64,000 bases of DNA from Actinomyces graevenitzii C83 (GTDB taxonomy: Bacteria > Actinomycetota > Actinomycetes > Actinomycetales > Actinomycetaceae): contig NZ_JH470338.1 in assembly GCF_000239695.1 (NCBI RefSeq), forward strand, positions 686,328 through 750,327. Reading direction: 5' to 3'. Numbering within the stretch: position 1 is the stretch's first letter; each line of letters begins with the position of its first letter. The position numbers were made by a program, and so were the translations under genes. Below, piece after piece: positions 8,983 to 17,099 of this stretch. Below the pieces are notes generated by a model. The model did not search any database, was not told where the DNA came from, and saw only the letters and a list, made by a program, of their open reading frames with translations.

Positions 8983-9837
8983 CTACTTAGCTGAGTCTTC
9001 CTCACCTTGGGCGGATGACTCCTCAACTTCAGCTGGCGGCTGGGGCACACTAGTCAGTGGGGCTTGGCGGCCACCGGGGGCCTGTACCGGCATAGCCAGC
9101 GGGTTGGCCTCAGCCTGGGCGGCCAGCATTTTCTCTACCACTTCAGCGGCGCTGAGCTTGTCAGCATCCATCATTTTCTTTACGTCTGCAGCGTATAGGT
9201 CAACGTATTCCTGGCCTGAGAGAGCCATTAGGGAATACATGATTTCATCGGTGATAGAACGTAAAACAAAGCGGTCGTTTTCTAGACCCTGGTAACGGCT
9301 AAAGTCTAGGGGCTGGCCAATAACCACCCCAATACGGTGCAAACGCGGCACTACCTGGCCGATCGGCTGGGCAATATTGGTGCCGATCATGGCCACCGGC
9401 AGCACCGGGGCGCCGGTGGCTAGTGCCACGCGGGCCACACCGGTTTTACCACGGTAGAGGCGTCCGTCAGGGCTGCGGGTACCTTCAGGGTAAATACCGA
9501 AAAGCTCACCGGAGTTTAGCCGGTCAATACCGGCTTGCAGAGCCGCCATCGAATATTTGCCGCCGCGACGGTCCACCGGGATGGTGCCCACGGAGGTCAT
9601 AAACTTTTTCACGCCCCAGCCTTTAAGGCCTTTACCGGTGAAATAGTCTGATTTACCAATGAACGCCACCTCGCGCTCAATCATCAGCGGCAGGAAGAAA
9701 GAGTCGATAACCGCCAGGTGGTTGGAAGCTAGGATAGCCGGACCTTCAACAGGAATATGTTCTTCACCACGAATCCAGGGTTGATACATCATGTGGATGG
9801 CCGGTCCAGCCGTCGCCTTAATCGCACGGTATCCCAT
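8983..9837 (-). CDS. 1-acyl-sn-glycerol-3-phosphate acyltransferase family protein
   Basis: This PlsC-type acyltransferase of 284 residues would acylate lysophosphatidate or a related membrane lipid. The catalytic NHxxxxD box is N39-H40...D45, and the second box YPEGTRSPDG lies near residue 113. The C-terminal 60 residues are a Pro/Glu-rich tail outside the domain. ATG 9837 has GGGAGG a few bases upstream. It is divergent from the exonuclease gene. In mycobacteria a homologue (Rv2182c) lies in the same aroG neighbourhood. Confidence 0.88.
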   Translation of the reverse strand: MGYRAIKATAGPAIHMMYQPWIRGEEHIPVEGPAILASNHLAVIDSFFLPLMIEREVAFIGKSDYFTGKGLKGWGVKKFMTSVGTIPVDRRGGKYSMAALQAGIDRLNSGELFGIYPEGTRSPDGRLYRGKTGVARVALATGAPVLPVAMIGTNIAQPIGQVVPRLHRIGVVIGQPLDFSRYQGLENDRFVLRSITDEIMYSLMALSGQEYVDLYAADVKKMMDADKLSAAEVVEKMLAAQAEANPLAMPVQAPGGRQAPLTSVPQPPAEVEESSAQGEEDSAK

Positions 9838-9914
9838 GGAACCTCCCGAAACTCATTAGTGAACTGGCGCCTAGCGCGGCTGGGCGCGTGTGGAGACAAG
9901 TACTACATTGATAT

Positions 9915-9927
9915 TACAGTTTCGACT
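9915..9927 (+). promoter_or_regulatory. -10 element of a leaderless promoter for the exonuclease gene
   Basis: TACAGT at 9915-9920 is seven bases before GTG 9928 and no Shine-Dalgarno is seen. This hexamer is the main reason for choosing that start. Confidence 0.4.
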
Positions 9928-11607
9928 GTGTCCACTGTAGCTAAAGCGCCCAATCCTGACCCTAATTACCCTCACCAGGCTAGCTTGCTGCAAATGGGCA
10001 CACCCTTAGAGCAAGTAACTTTCGTGGTGGTGGACTTAGAAACCACCGGCGCACAGCCTGGGCCTGACGCTATAACCGAGTTTGGGGCGGTGCGCGTATG
10101 CGGGGGCGAGATACTTGATGAGTTTGGTTCTTTAGCTAATCCGGGTACGGCTGTGCCCGCCTACATCACCATGCTCACCGGCATCACCACCTCCATGGTG
10201 GCTAGCGCCCCGCCACTAGAAGAAGTGCTGGGCGACTTTATGAGCTGGGCGCGCCTAGACGAGCCTGACACAGTGATTGTGGCCCACAATGCGCGCTTTG
10301 ATGTTAGCCATCTACGCAGCGCAGCAGGAGCTTTTGGATTTGATTGGCCCTCGGTGCGGGTGCTGGATACTTTAAAACTGACGCGTAAGGCGTGGAGTCG
10401 CAATGATGTGGCCAACCATAAGCTGAGTACTTTGGCCCGGTTTGTGGGCGCACAAACTACCCCTACTCACCGCGCTCTCGACGACGCCCGCGCCACTGTG
10501 GATGTGCTTTATGCGGCCCTAGAGAAAGTGGCCCTGCAGGGGCTAACCCATATGGAGGACCTAACTAGCGCCTGCGATCCGGTTCCCGCCTCACGACGCG
10601 CTAAGGCAGCCATGGCCGCCGATCTGCCGCAAGCCCCCGGCGTGTATCGTTTCTATTCTCCCGGTGACCAGGTGCTTTATGTGGGTAGCGCCACGAATTT
10701 ACGTCAGCGTGTGCGTTCATATTTCACCGCTTCAGAATCGCGTGGGCATATTGCCACCATGCTAGATGTGGCTGACCGGGTTGAGTATGACCGCTACCCC
10801 ACCCTGATTGAGGCGCGGGTGCAAGAGCTGCGCCAAATTAGTTTCTATGACCCGCCTGCTAACCGCCGTTCACGTAAACATGCCACTAAAGCCTGGTTGA
10901 AGCTAACTGCCGGGCCGCGCCCGCGCCTGTCGATTGTTAGCTACGTTGACTACGAGCAGCTAAGTAAAGGTGGGGTAATTGGTCCCTATTCTTCACGGCG
11001 TAGTGCTAATGCAGCCCGGGTGGCGATTGAGGAAGTTTTTGCCCTAGATAGGGTGGGCGATAAGGGCATTAGTGACACTGTCAGCGATGAGGACTACCCC
11101 GCCCTAGCTGATTTGGCCTACCAGGCTCTTAGCGATAATGCCACTTTGGTGGTGGATCCGCTGATGCAGCGTATTCAGACGCTAGCTCAAGCCCAGCGCT
11201 ATGAGGACGCCGGGGTGATCACTAAACGTTTGCAAGCTTATGTGCGTGGCCTGGAGCGAGTGCAACGTCTGCGCCCGCTGTTTACCTGCCCTTATTTGGT
11301 TTCGGCACGACGACGCAGCCTAGGTGGCTGGGAATTTGTGGCTATCAGCCACGGGCAGCTACTGGGCTCTGCGGTAAGCCCCAGCGGTGTCTACCCCTTA
11401 GATGTTTTAGCCGAGTTTGAAGCATTTTTAAGCCCCATCGCCCCGCCAGAGCGGATCATGGGCACGCTTATGCTCGAAGAAGCCAACCTATTGGCTGACT
11501 GGGCGCTAGATGAGGGGGCTAGGCTAGTGAGTTTGGATCCGCAAGCGAATATATCGTGGCCGATTGATTCGCCAGCGCGGCATGCCAAACTACTAGCCCA
11601 CACCTAA
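9928..11607 (+). CDS. DEDDh exonuclease fused to a GIY-YIG (UvrC-like) nuclease domain
   Basis: The N-terminal domain (about residues 25-200) is a DnaQ-type 3'-5' exonuclease: VVDLETTG holds the first acidic pair, VAHNARFDVSHL the second motif, and HRALDDARA the HxxxD motif. The GIY-YIG domain follows (APGVYRFY ... LYVGSATNLRQRVRSYF), as in UvrC and Cho. This fusion is a conserved actinobacterial protein (Rv2191 in M. tuberculosis) that probably acts in DNA repair. I chose GTG 9928 on a -10 element 7 bases upstream; ATG 9994 is the alternative. A longer open frame from 9757 runs antisense through the acyltransferase gene and is unlikely. Confidence 0.85.
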   Translation: MSTVAKAPNPDPNYPHQASLLQMGTPLEQVTFVVVDLETTGAQPGPDAITEFGAVRVCGGEILDEFGSLANPGTAVPAYITMLTGITTSMVASAPPLEEVLGDFMSWARLDEPDTVIVAHNARFDVSHLRSAAGAFGFDWPSVRVLDTLKLTRKAWSRNDVANHKLSTLARFVGAQTTPTHRALDDARATVDVLYAALEKVALQGLTHMEDLTSACDPVPASRRAKAAMAADLPQAPGVYRFYSPGDQVLYVGSATNLRQRVRSYFTASESRGHIATMLDVADRVEYDRYPTLIEARVQELRQISFYDPPANRRSRKHATKAWLKLTAGPRPRLSIVSYVDYEQLSKGGVIGPYSSRRSANAARVAIEEVFALDRVGDKGISDTVSDEDYPALADLAYQALSDNATLVVDPLMQRIQTLAQAQRYEDAGVITKRLQAYVRGLERVQRLRPLFTCPYLVSARRRSLGGWEFVAISHGQLLGSAVSPSGVYPLDVLAEFEAFLSPIAPPERIMGTLMLEEANLLADWALDEGARLVSLDPQANISWPIDSPARHAKLLAHT

Positions 11608-11608
11608 A

Positions 11609-12025
11609 TTACTTAGCTAGCTGCTTGCGCATTGCCTGCGCCACGGCATGAGCTACCGCTACCGGGTCTAGCGGACGCGACACTACGGCGTCGGCATGAG
11701 CCCATGCAGAAAGCCAACCATCCTGGGGGCGCGCCGTGAGCATAACTACTGCTGGACGCGAGTCCATTTCGGTAAGGAGTTCGTGAGCTAAACCCATACC
11801 GCCGAACTTTTTGACTTCGCTGTCAAACACTAAAGCAGCAAAGCGGTTGGGGTTTTCTTTCAGGGCTAGGCGCACAGCTTCAGCGGTGGCGCACTCAAAC
11901 CAAGTTACTCGCGGTAGGCCTTTATCTGGGCGGCGTCCTACTGCCTCGATCACCTGCTGGCGAGTATCTGAGTCATCTGAAAACACCAGCAGTTCCACGC
12001 TGTCTGATTCAGGCGCTGAAGTCAT
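11609..12025 (-). CDS. Stand-alone receiver-domain protein (atypical response regulator)
   Basis: This is a 138-residue CheY-like fold with no output domain. An acidic pair is present in VFSDDSD near residue 15, the likely phospho-acceptor is the Asp in ALVFDSE, and the conserved Thr is in MLTARPQD. The invariant Lys near the end is replaced by Arg (VSRPLDP), so it may be a pseudo-receiver. ATG 12025 has AGGAGG five bases upstream, which settles the start. Its stop lies one base from that of the convergent exonuclease gene. No histidine kinase is nearby. Confidence 0.75.
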   Translation of the reverse strand: MTSAPESDSVELLVFSDDSDTRQQVIEAVGRRPDKGLPRVTWFECATAEAVRLALKENPNRFAALVFDSEVKKFGGMGLAHELLTEMDSRPAVVMLTARPQDGWLSAWAHADAVVSRPLDPVAVAHAVAQAMRKQLAK

Positions 12026-12183
12026 GTTTTCCTCCTGAGTGGCGGCGCCGCAGGGACGCACACAAATGTTCGCGTTAAGTGTATCTTTCACACCTGCGCT
12101 AACCAATTTGTGGCTACACTAGAGCCAAGCGATTTTTAGGACAAAAGCCCTAAACTGCATTCTCTAGTTTTTCAGGAGTCTAC

Positions 12184-12807
12184 ATGGCCATCTACACCCT
12201 GCCTGAGTTGCCCTATGACTACGCCGCTTTGGAGCCGCACATCTCCGGGCGCATCATGGAGCTACACCACGACAAGCACCACGCCGCCTATGTAGCTGGC
12301 GCTAACAGCGCCCTAGAGGCCCTGGCCGCCGCCCGCGAAGAAGGCAACCTCGGCGCCATTAACCTGTGGGAAAAGAACCTGGCTTTCAACCTGGGTGGGC
12401 ACACTAACCACACCATTTTCTGGAACAACCTCTCCCCCAATGGCGGCGGTGAGCCTGAGGGCGAGCTAGCTGAAGCCATCAAGGACTCTTTCGGTTCCTT
12501 CGAAAAGTTCCGTGCTCACTTCACCGCCACTGCACTGGGTATTCAGGGCAGCGGCTGGGCCGTACTGGCTTATGACTCCATCTCTGGCAAGCTAGTCATC
12601 TTCCAGCTGTTTGACCAGCAGGCCAATGTGCCCGTGGGCACCGTACCGCTGTTCATGGTGGACATGTGGGAGCACGCCTTCTACCTGGACTACCTCAACG
12701 TCAAGGCTGACTACGTCAAGGCCATCTGGAACATCGCCAACTGGGACGATGTAGCCAAGCGTCTAGACAACGCCGTAGCTAACGCCAAGCAGCTGATCCT
12801 GGGCTGA
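12184..12807 (+). CDS. sodA: Superoxide dismutase, Fe/Mn family
   Basis: The enzyme of 207 residues dismutates superoxide. Metal ligands are visible as His28 in MELHHDKHH, the His in [10 protein letters not shown], and Asp and His in [11 protein letters not shown]. The segment [10 protein letters not shown] is typical of the family. Whether Mn or Fe is used cannot be read safely. CAGGAG lies eight bases before the ATG. The codon choice is strongly biased to C-ending codons, as expected for a highly expressed gene. Confidence 0.95.
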   Translation: MAIYTLPELPYDYAALEPHISGRIMELHHDKHHAAYVAGANSALEALAAAREEGNLGAINLWEKNLAFNLGGHTNHTIFWNNLSPNGGGEPEGELAEAIKDSFGSFEKFRAHFTATALGIQGSGWAVLAYDSISGKLVIFQLFDQQANVPVGTVPLFMVDMWEHAFYLDYLNVKADYVKAIWNIANWDDVAKRLDNAVANAKQLILG

Positions 12808-12853
12808 AACCACAAAGCTGAACTAGCAAGCTAAAACGAGCACCTAGTAAAAC

Positions 12854-12889
12854 GAGGGGGGCGGCTACCAACCGGTAGCCGCCCCCCTC
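12854..12889. terminator. Terminator after sodA
   Basis: A 16-bp perfect GC-rich stem (12854-12869 with 12874-12889) has a 4-base loop and is followed on the plus strand by TCGTTTGTTG. It lies 46 bases past the sodA stop codon. Confidence 0.88.
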
Positions 12890-12910
12890 ATCGTTTGTTG
12901 CCAATAAGCT

Positions 12911-12949
12911 GCTTGGGCTGCCTAAATGCTGGTTTTAGGCAGCCCAAGC
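12911..12949. terminator. Second hairpin between sodA and the FKBP gene
   Basis: A perfect 16-bp stem (12911-12926 with 12934-12949) and 7-base loop. It lies downstream of the FKBP gene on the minus strand and likely ends that transcript. The pair of hairpins repeats the layout seen at 6169-6244. Confidence 0.75.
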
Positions 12950-12998
12950 CCTAGCACAGGCCCATACTTATAGGGCCTTACTTGGCAGAAATTAGACC

Positions 12999-14000
12999 TT
13001 ATTTGGCAGCAATGTCGAATACGTAAACTGCCGCAGGCGTGGTCTGTCCACCCTGGCCGTTGGCCTGAGGCGGCAGAATGATTACCACGCGGCTACCAAT
13101 CGGAATACCAGACAGGTCCACCAACTGCTTAACCTGGGATACTGACATTTGCACCGGCTGCGGCGAGGACTCAGTCCAGGTAGAACGCTTGTTGCCATCC
13201 CAGGTGGCCATCGCCATGTAACCCAGGGCTGTGTCGGTGTCGGTGAGCTTTTCGCCGTTACCGCTAGCTAGCGTGATCAGCTTGGCGGAGGTGGGGGCGC
13301 TAATGCCAGCCTTAATAGTGATCGAGGGGGCCTGGCCCAGCTTACCGGTGACGGTAATGCCGTTCTTTTCCAGCTCTTCAGTGGCGCCCTCAACCAGGGT
13401 GGCATCCTTAGAAGCAGCCGCAATCTGCGCCGTCGACAAAGCATCAGTTAGTTCCACGTAGAACACCAACGTACCAGCCGGGGCCTGCGGATTAGCGGGC
13501 TTGTCACCGTAGGCGAGCTTGCCAGGAATGGAAATCTCAAGCACGTCGCCAACCTTGTGTCCCAACAAGCCACAGCGCCAACCGTCAATAACGCCGTTAA
13601 GGCTAAAGCGGGTAGCTGAGCCGCGCTCGAAGGAGCTGTCGAAAGTAGTAGCAGAATCCCACTTCCAACCCGAGTATTTAGCGGCCACATTAGAGTCCGC
13701 AGCTACCGCAGCCCCACTGCCGGCCTTAATGGTCTTAACCGTTAGGTTAGTGGGAGCCTTAGCGCCCTTAACCCAGGTAATAGCCGGGGCCTTGTTAGAG
13801 CCGGGCTGACCAATGGTAGGTAGCGACTTAGAGTCGGTATCAATCTTTAGCTTAGAGCAGTCAACTTTTTGCTGCTGAGTAGCGGCGCTAGTAGGCGTGG
13901 CAGCGGCCTTAGCGGACTTTTTGCCATCACCGGAGCAACCAGCTAGTCCCAAGCTGGCAGCCAGCAACAGCGCCACTGCGGCGGTTAGAGATCGACGCAC
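12999..14000 (-). CDS. FKBP-type peptidyl-prolyl isomerase lipoprotein
   Basis: The protein has a lipoprotein signal peptide: MRRSLTA, a hydrophobic core, and lipobox LAGC with Cys near residue 22. An FKBP domain covers roughly residues 95-190 (FDSSFERGSATRFSLNGVIDGW, GDVLEISIPGKLAYGD, GTLVFYVELTDAL). The remaining C-terminal half of about 140 residues may be a degenerate second copy of the fold. It would help fold secreted proteins at the outer face of the membrane. GTG 14000 has AAAGGAA at seven bases. Confidence 0.88.
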   Translation of the reverse strand: MRRSLTAAVALLLAASLGLAGCSGDGKKSAKAAATPTSAATQQQKVDCSKLKIDTDSKSLPTIGQPGSNKAPAITWVKGAKAPTNLTVKTIKAGSGAAVAADSNVAAKYSGWKWDSATTFDSSFERGSATRFSLNGVIDGWRCGLLGHKVGDVLEISIPGKLAYGDKPANPQAPAGTLVFYVELTDALSTAQIAAASKDATLVEGATEELEKNGITVTGKLGQAPSITIKAGISAPTSAKLITLASGNGEKLTDTDTALGYMAMATWDGNKRSTWTESSPQPVQMSVSQVKQLVDLSGIPIGSRVVIILPPQANGQGGQTTPAAVYVFDIAAK

Positions 14001-14080
14001 AAGATTTCCTTTACTTTTTTGTTTACTATCGCACTATACCCCCGCCATCAGCTGCGATGACGAGGGTATAGCGGGTGGTT

Positions 14081-14446
14081 TTAGTGGAAGGACTCGCCGC
14101 AGGCGCACGAACCAACCGCGTTGGGGTTGTCAATCGTGAAGCCCTGCTTCTCAATGGTGTCAGCGAAGTCGATAGTGGCGCCGTTGAGGTAAGGAATGCT
14201 CATACGGTCCACGATTACCTCAACCTGCTTGCCTTCTTCACCAAAGGCGCGAATGGCGTCGCCGTCTAGCACACGCTCGTCGAAGTAAAGCTGGTAGACC
14301 AGACCCGAGCAACCTCCGGGCTGTACACCTACGCGCAGACGCAGGTCGTCACGGCCCTCCTGCTCCAGTAGGCTAGCCACCTTAGCGGCGGCAACATCGG
14401 TCAGCATAACCTCATGGGTGGCCACCTCGTTGGTGGTTTGGCTCAT
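14081..14446 (-). CDS. erpA: A-type iron-sulfur cluster carrier (HesB/IscA/ErpA family)
   Basis: This 121-residue protein carries the three cysteines of A-type carriers: one in GGCSGLVY and two in the C-terminal GSCACGESF. It would hold a [2Fe-2S] or [4Fe-4S] cluster and pass it to apoproteins. The start ATG has GGAG at normal spacing. It is monocistronic between the FKBP and ABC-F genes. In M. tuberculosis the homologue is Rv2204c. The symbol is a family-level choice. Confidence 0.9.
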   Translation of the reverse strand: MSQTTNEVATHEVMLTDVAAAKVASLLEQEGRDDLRLRVGVQPGGCSGLVYQLYFDERVLDGDAIRAFGEEGKQVEVIVDRMSIPYLNGATIDFADTIEKQGFTIDNPNAVGSCACGESFH

Positions 14447-14581
14447 TGCTACTCCTTGATTGTTTGTCTCTTGCGCTCGGGTCTTAACCCAGGCGGTTAA
14501 ACATCAGATATGCCTATGCTATTCCCGCTAGGGCTACCTAAGTGCACTGGCAGGGGCTAGCAGCGAAAATATAGGCGTGAT

Positions 14582-16237
14582 TTAGGCCAAGGTGACTAGT
14601 TCTAGGTAGTCCTCACTCCACAGATCTTCGTCACCGTCTGGCAGCAGCAGTACTCGGTCAGGGTTGAGGGCTTCTACGGCCCCCTCATCGTGGGTTACTA
14701 GCACTACCGCGCCTTTATATGTGCCCAATGCTCGCAAAATTTCTTCACGGCTAGCCGGGTCTAGGTTGTTGGTGGGCTCATCTAGTAGCAGCACATTGGC
14801 TGAGCTGGTAACTAGTAGGGCCAAGGCCAGACGGGTTTTTTCGCCGCCCGAAAGCACTCCGGCACTCTTATCGGCGTCAGCCCCAGAGAAGAGGAATGAG
14901 CCCAAAATGTTGCGGATCTCAGTGTCATCTAGATCCGGGGCAGCTGAGCGTAGATTTTCGGCAACTGTGCGGGTGTTGTCGATGGTTTCGTGTTCCTGGG
15001 CGTAATAGCCCAGTTTAAGGCCGTGGCCATCAATTACCTTGCCTGAGTCGGGCTGCTCAATCCCAGACAGTAGCCGCAGCAGCGTGGTTTTACCGGCGCC
15101 GTTTAGCCCCAGCACCACTACGCGCGAGCCCCTATCGATAGCTAGGTCCACGCCGGAGAAAACTTCCAGCGAGCCGTAGGCTTTACTCAGCCCCTGCGCC
15201 CGCAATGGGGTCTTACCTGAGGGAGCCGGGTCTGGGAAGCGCAGGTGGGCGACTTTTTCAACGGTTGCTTCGGTTTCAATGCTGGCTAGTAGCTGTTCTG
15301 CGCGACGCAGCATTTGTTGGGCGGCCACAGCTTTGGTGGCCTTGGCCCGCATTTTTTCGCCTTGGGCGCGTAAGGCTTCGGCCTTCTTTTCTGCGTTTAG
15401 GCGTTCACGACGGCGCCTGGCTTCGTCGTCGGCACGTTGCTTTAGGTAGGCATCCCAGCCCATGTGGTAGATGTCGAGCACGCCTCGGTTGGCGTCTAGA
15501 TACATCACTTGGTTCACGGTGTCGCGAATTAGGTCTACATCGTGGCTGATAACAATGTATCCGCCCGGGTAGGTGCGCAGGTGGTCGCGTAGCCACAGCA
15601 CTGAGTCGTGGTCTAGGTGGTTGGTGGGCTCATCTAGTAGCAGCGTGTCGGGTTTTTGAAATAGCACCCGGGCTAGTTCTACACGACGGCGCTGACCACC
15701 TGAGAGGGTACCGATGGGCTGGTCTAGCACTCGCTCAGGTAGGCCCAAGGCGGCAGCGATGCGGGCAGCTTCACTGGCGGCGGCGTATCCGCCGGACATA
15801 GTAAATTCGTGATCTAGCCGGGTGTACCTATCTAATGCTTTAGCTTGGGCGTCACCACTGGTGGTGGCGATTTTTTGTTCGGCTTTACGCAGGCGGCGCA
15901 GCAGCCCATCAATGTCGCGGGCAGAGAGGATACGGTCACGGGCGATTTGCTCTAAGTCACCTACCTTGGTGTCCTGGGGCAGGTAACCCACTGAGCCGCC
16001 AGCATGGATAGTGCCTTCATACTCGACAGCCTCAAGTGAGTGGTGCACATCGGCGTCGATGGCTGCGGAAGCAGATTTAGCTACGGAAGCTGAGGCAATC
16101 AGCTTGGTCATAGTGGTTTTACCAGCGCCATTACGCCCCACTAAACCAATATGCATACCTTTATCAACTCGAAAACTAGCCCCACTGACAAGTTGGCGGG
16201 CACCAATACGCATAACTAGGTTTTGGACGTTGATCAC
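14582..16237 (-). CDS. ABC-F family ATPase
   Basis: Two ABC ATPase domains sit in one 551-residue chain with no membrane segments: Walker A GRNGAGKTT and GLNGAGKTT, signatures LSGGQRRRVE and LSGGEKTRLA, Walker B LLLDEPTNHLD and LLLDEPTNNLD. A charged linker rich in Lys/Arg (ADDEARRRRERLNAEKK) joins them, as in ribosome-associated ABC-F proteins. Such proteins act on the ribosomal E site, for translation control or antibiotic protection. GTG 16237 lies directly on a GGGGG stretch that may act as the ribosome-binding site. It begins 12 bp downstream of the preceding gene's stop, so the two may be co-transcribed. Confidence 0.9.
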   Translation of the reverse strand: MINVQNLVMRIGARQLVSGASFRVDKGMHIGLVGRNGAGKTTMTKLIASASVAKSASAAIDADVHHSLEAVEYEGTIHAGGSVGYLPQDTKVGDLEQIARDRILSARDIDGLLRRLRKAEQKIATTSGDAQAKALDRYTRLDHEFTMSGGYAAASEAARIAAALGLPERVLDQPIGTLSGGQRRRVELARVLFQKPDTLLLDEPTNHLDHDSVLWLRDHLRTYPGGYIVISHDVDLIRDTVNQVMYLDANRGVLDIYHMGWDAYLKQRADDEARRRRERLNAEKKAEALRAQGEKMRAKATKAVAAQQMLRRAEQLLASIETEATVEKVAHLRFPDPAPSGKTPLRAQGLSKAYGSLEVFSGVDLAIDRGSRVVVLGLNGAGKTTLLRLLSGIEQPDSGKVIDGHGLKLGYYAQEHETIDNTRTVAENLRSAAPDLDDTEIRNILGSFLFSGADADKSAGVLSGGEKTRLALALLVTSSANVLLLDEPTNNLDPASREEILRALGTYKGAVVLVTHDEGAVEALNPDRVLLLPDGDEDLWSEDYLELVTLA

Positions 16238-16249
16238 CCCCTAATGCTA

Positions 16250-16813
16250 CTAGTCCCACCACAGCCACCAGCCTTGGGTGCCTGTGGCGTCCATTTCACG
16301 CCAGATAATTTCATCCGGCATGGCGCCATCGAGCCCTAATTCGCCCTGCAAATAAGCCCATAGTCCTTGGCATTGACAGCTGGGAGTGTGGAAAGTGTCT
16401 ACCTGCCAGGGACCACGCTCGTCTTGGGCAATAAAAATGCCATCAACACTTAAACGCTCATCGCTGCGGGAGGGGCCAATTAAATAGCCTTGCAGCCAAA
16501 TATCGCCTTCGCTGCCCGCACACGCACGCAGCAATGAGCCTAGCTCAGGGGCGCGGTTTTGCCGGTCTTTTAACGCTAAGGTGGGTAGCAGGCGCAAAGC
16601 TAGCCGGGCTTGGATGTAGTCAATACGGGCTAGGGGGACGTAATCGGCATTAGTCCCATCCCAGATGTGCCCACCGTCAGCTGGAGTGCTCAGACAACGC
16701 GGGCGAGCTAAGCCAAATAATTCATAGAGCGCACTAAACACTGTCCAACCATTGGGCATGTATTTCAGTTCTTGATCTACAGCTGTCGGTATGAGTGCAG
16801 CTAGAGCACACAT
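16250..16813 (-). CDS. Hypothetical protein with a Trp-rich C-terminus
   Basis: I do not recognise this 187-residue protein. It has no signal peptide beyond a weakly hydrophobic start and no membrane helix. The middle is rich in Leu/Ala/Arg, a Cys pair CQCQG lies near residue 150, and the protein ends GWWLWWD. ATG 16813 has GAGGAG eight bases upstream; GTG 16819 is a weaker choice. It precedes the ABC-F gene by 12 bp on the same strand, so an operon is likely. It could be a conserved actinobacterial protein of unknown role. Confidence 0.65.
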   Translation of the reverse strand: MCALAALIPTAVDQELKYMPNGWTVFSALYELFGLARPRCLSTPADGGHIWDGTNADYVPLARIDYIQARLALRLLPTLALKDRQNRAPELGSLLRACAGSEGDIWLQGYLIGPSRSDERLSVDGIFIAQDERGPWQVDTFHTPSCQCQGLWAYLQGELGLDGAMPDEIIWREMDATGTQGWWLWWD

Positions 16814-16964
16814 TTTCACTACTCCTCAAATCGGTTTTGTTAGCACATAGCTCTTTGTGTTTGCTGGGCTATGTCTGAAGCGCTAAGCAACTTCAATGTT
16901 GCAAGCGTGCGCTTTGATAGCTAGCCGCTACCACCAGGCTGAGGACAAGGTGCGCTTCGAGAAA

Positions 16965-17038
16965 AAAGTTATTCACCTGTGGTGAAAAAAACTTTCCTAA
17001 TTTAGGGTTTGTCAAGCGTTGAATATCTGCACGCTATG
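16965..17038 (+). promoter_or_regulatory. Operator-like palindrome and promoter of the PTS gene
   Basis: An imperfect inverted repeat occupies 16965-16995: AAAGTT and TTCACC, a TGT centre, then GGTGAA and AACTTT. It is followed by a possible promoter, TTGTCA at 17009-17014 and GCTATG at 17033-17038 with an 18-base spacer. This leaves a leader of about 55 bases before the start at 17100. The palindrome upstream of the -35 could bind a sugar-responsive regulator. Confidence 0.45.
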
Positions 17039-17099
17039 CGATTATTCTCAACTGTTGCGCACTGCGCATAATGTGTCCACCCCGGAAGGAGCCAATGCG

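Noticed and set aside
9757-9927. N-terminal extension of the exonuclease gene
   Set aside because: It runs antisense through the acyltransferase coding region and over its ribosome-binding site.
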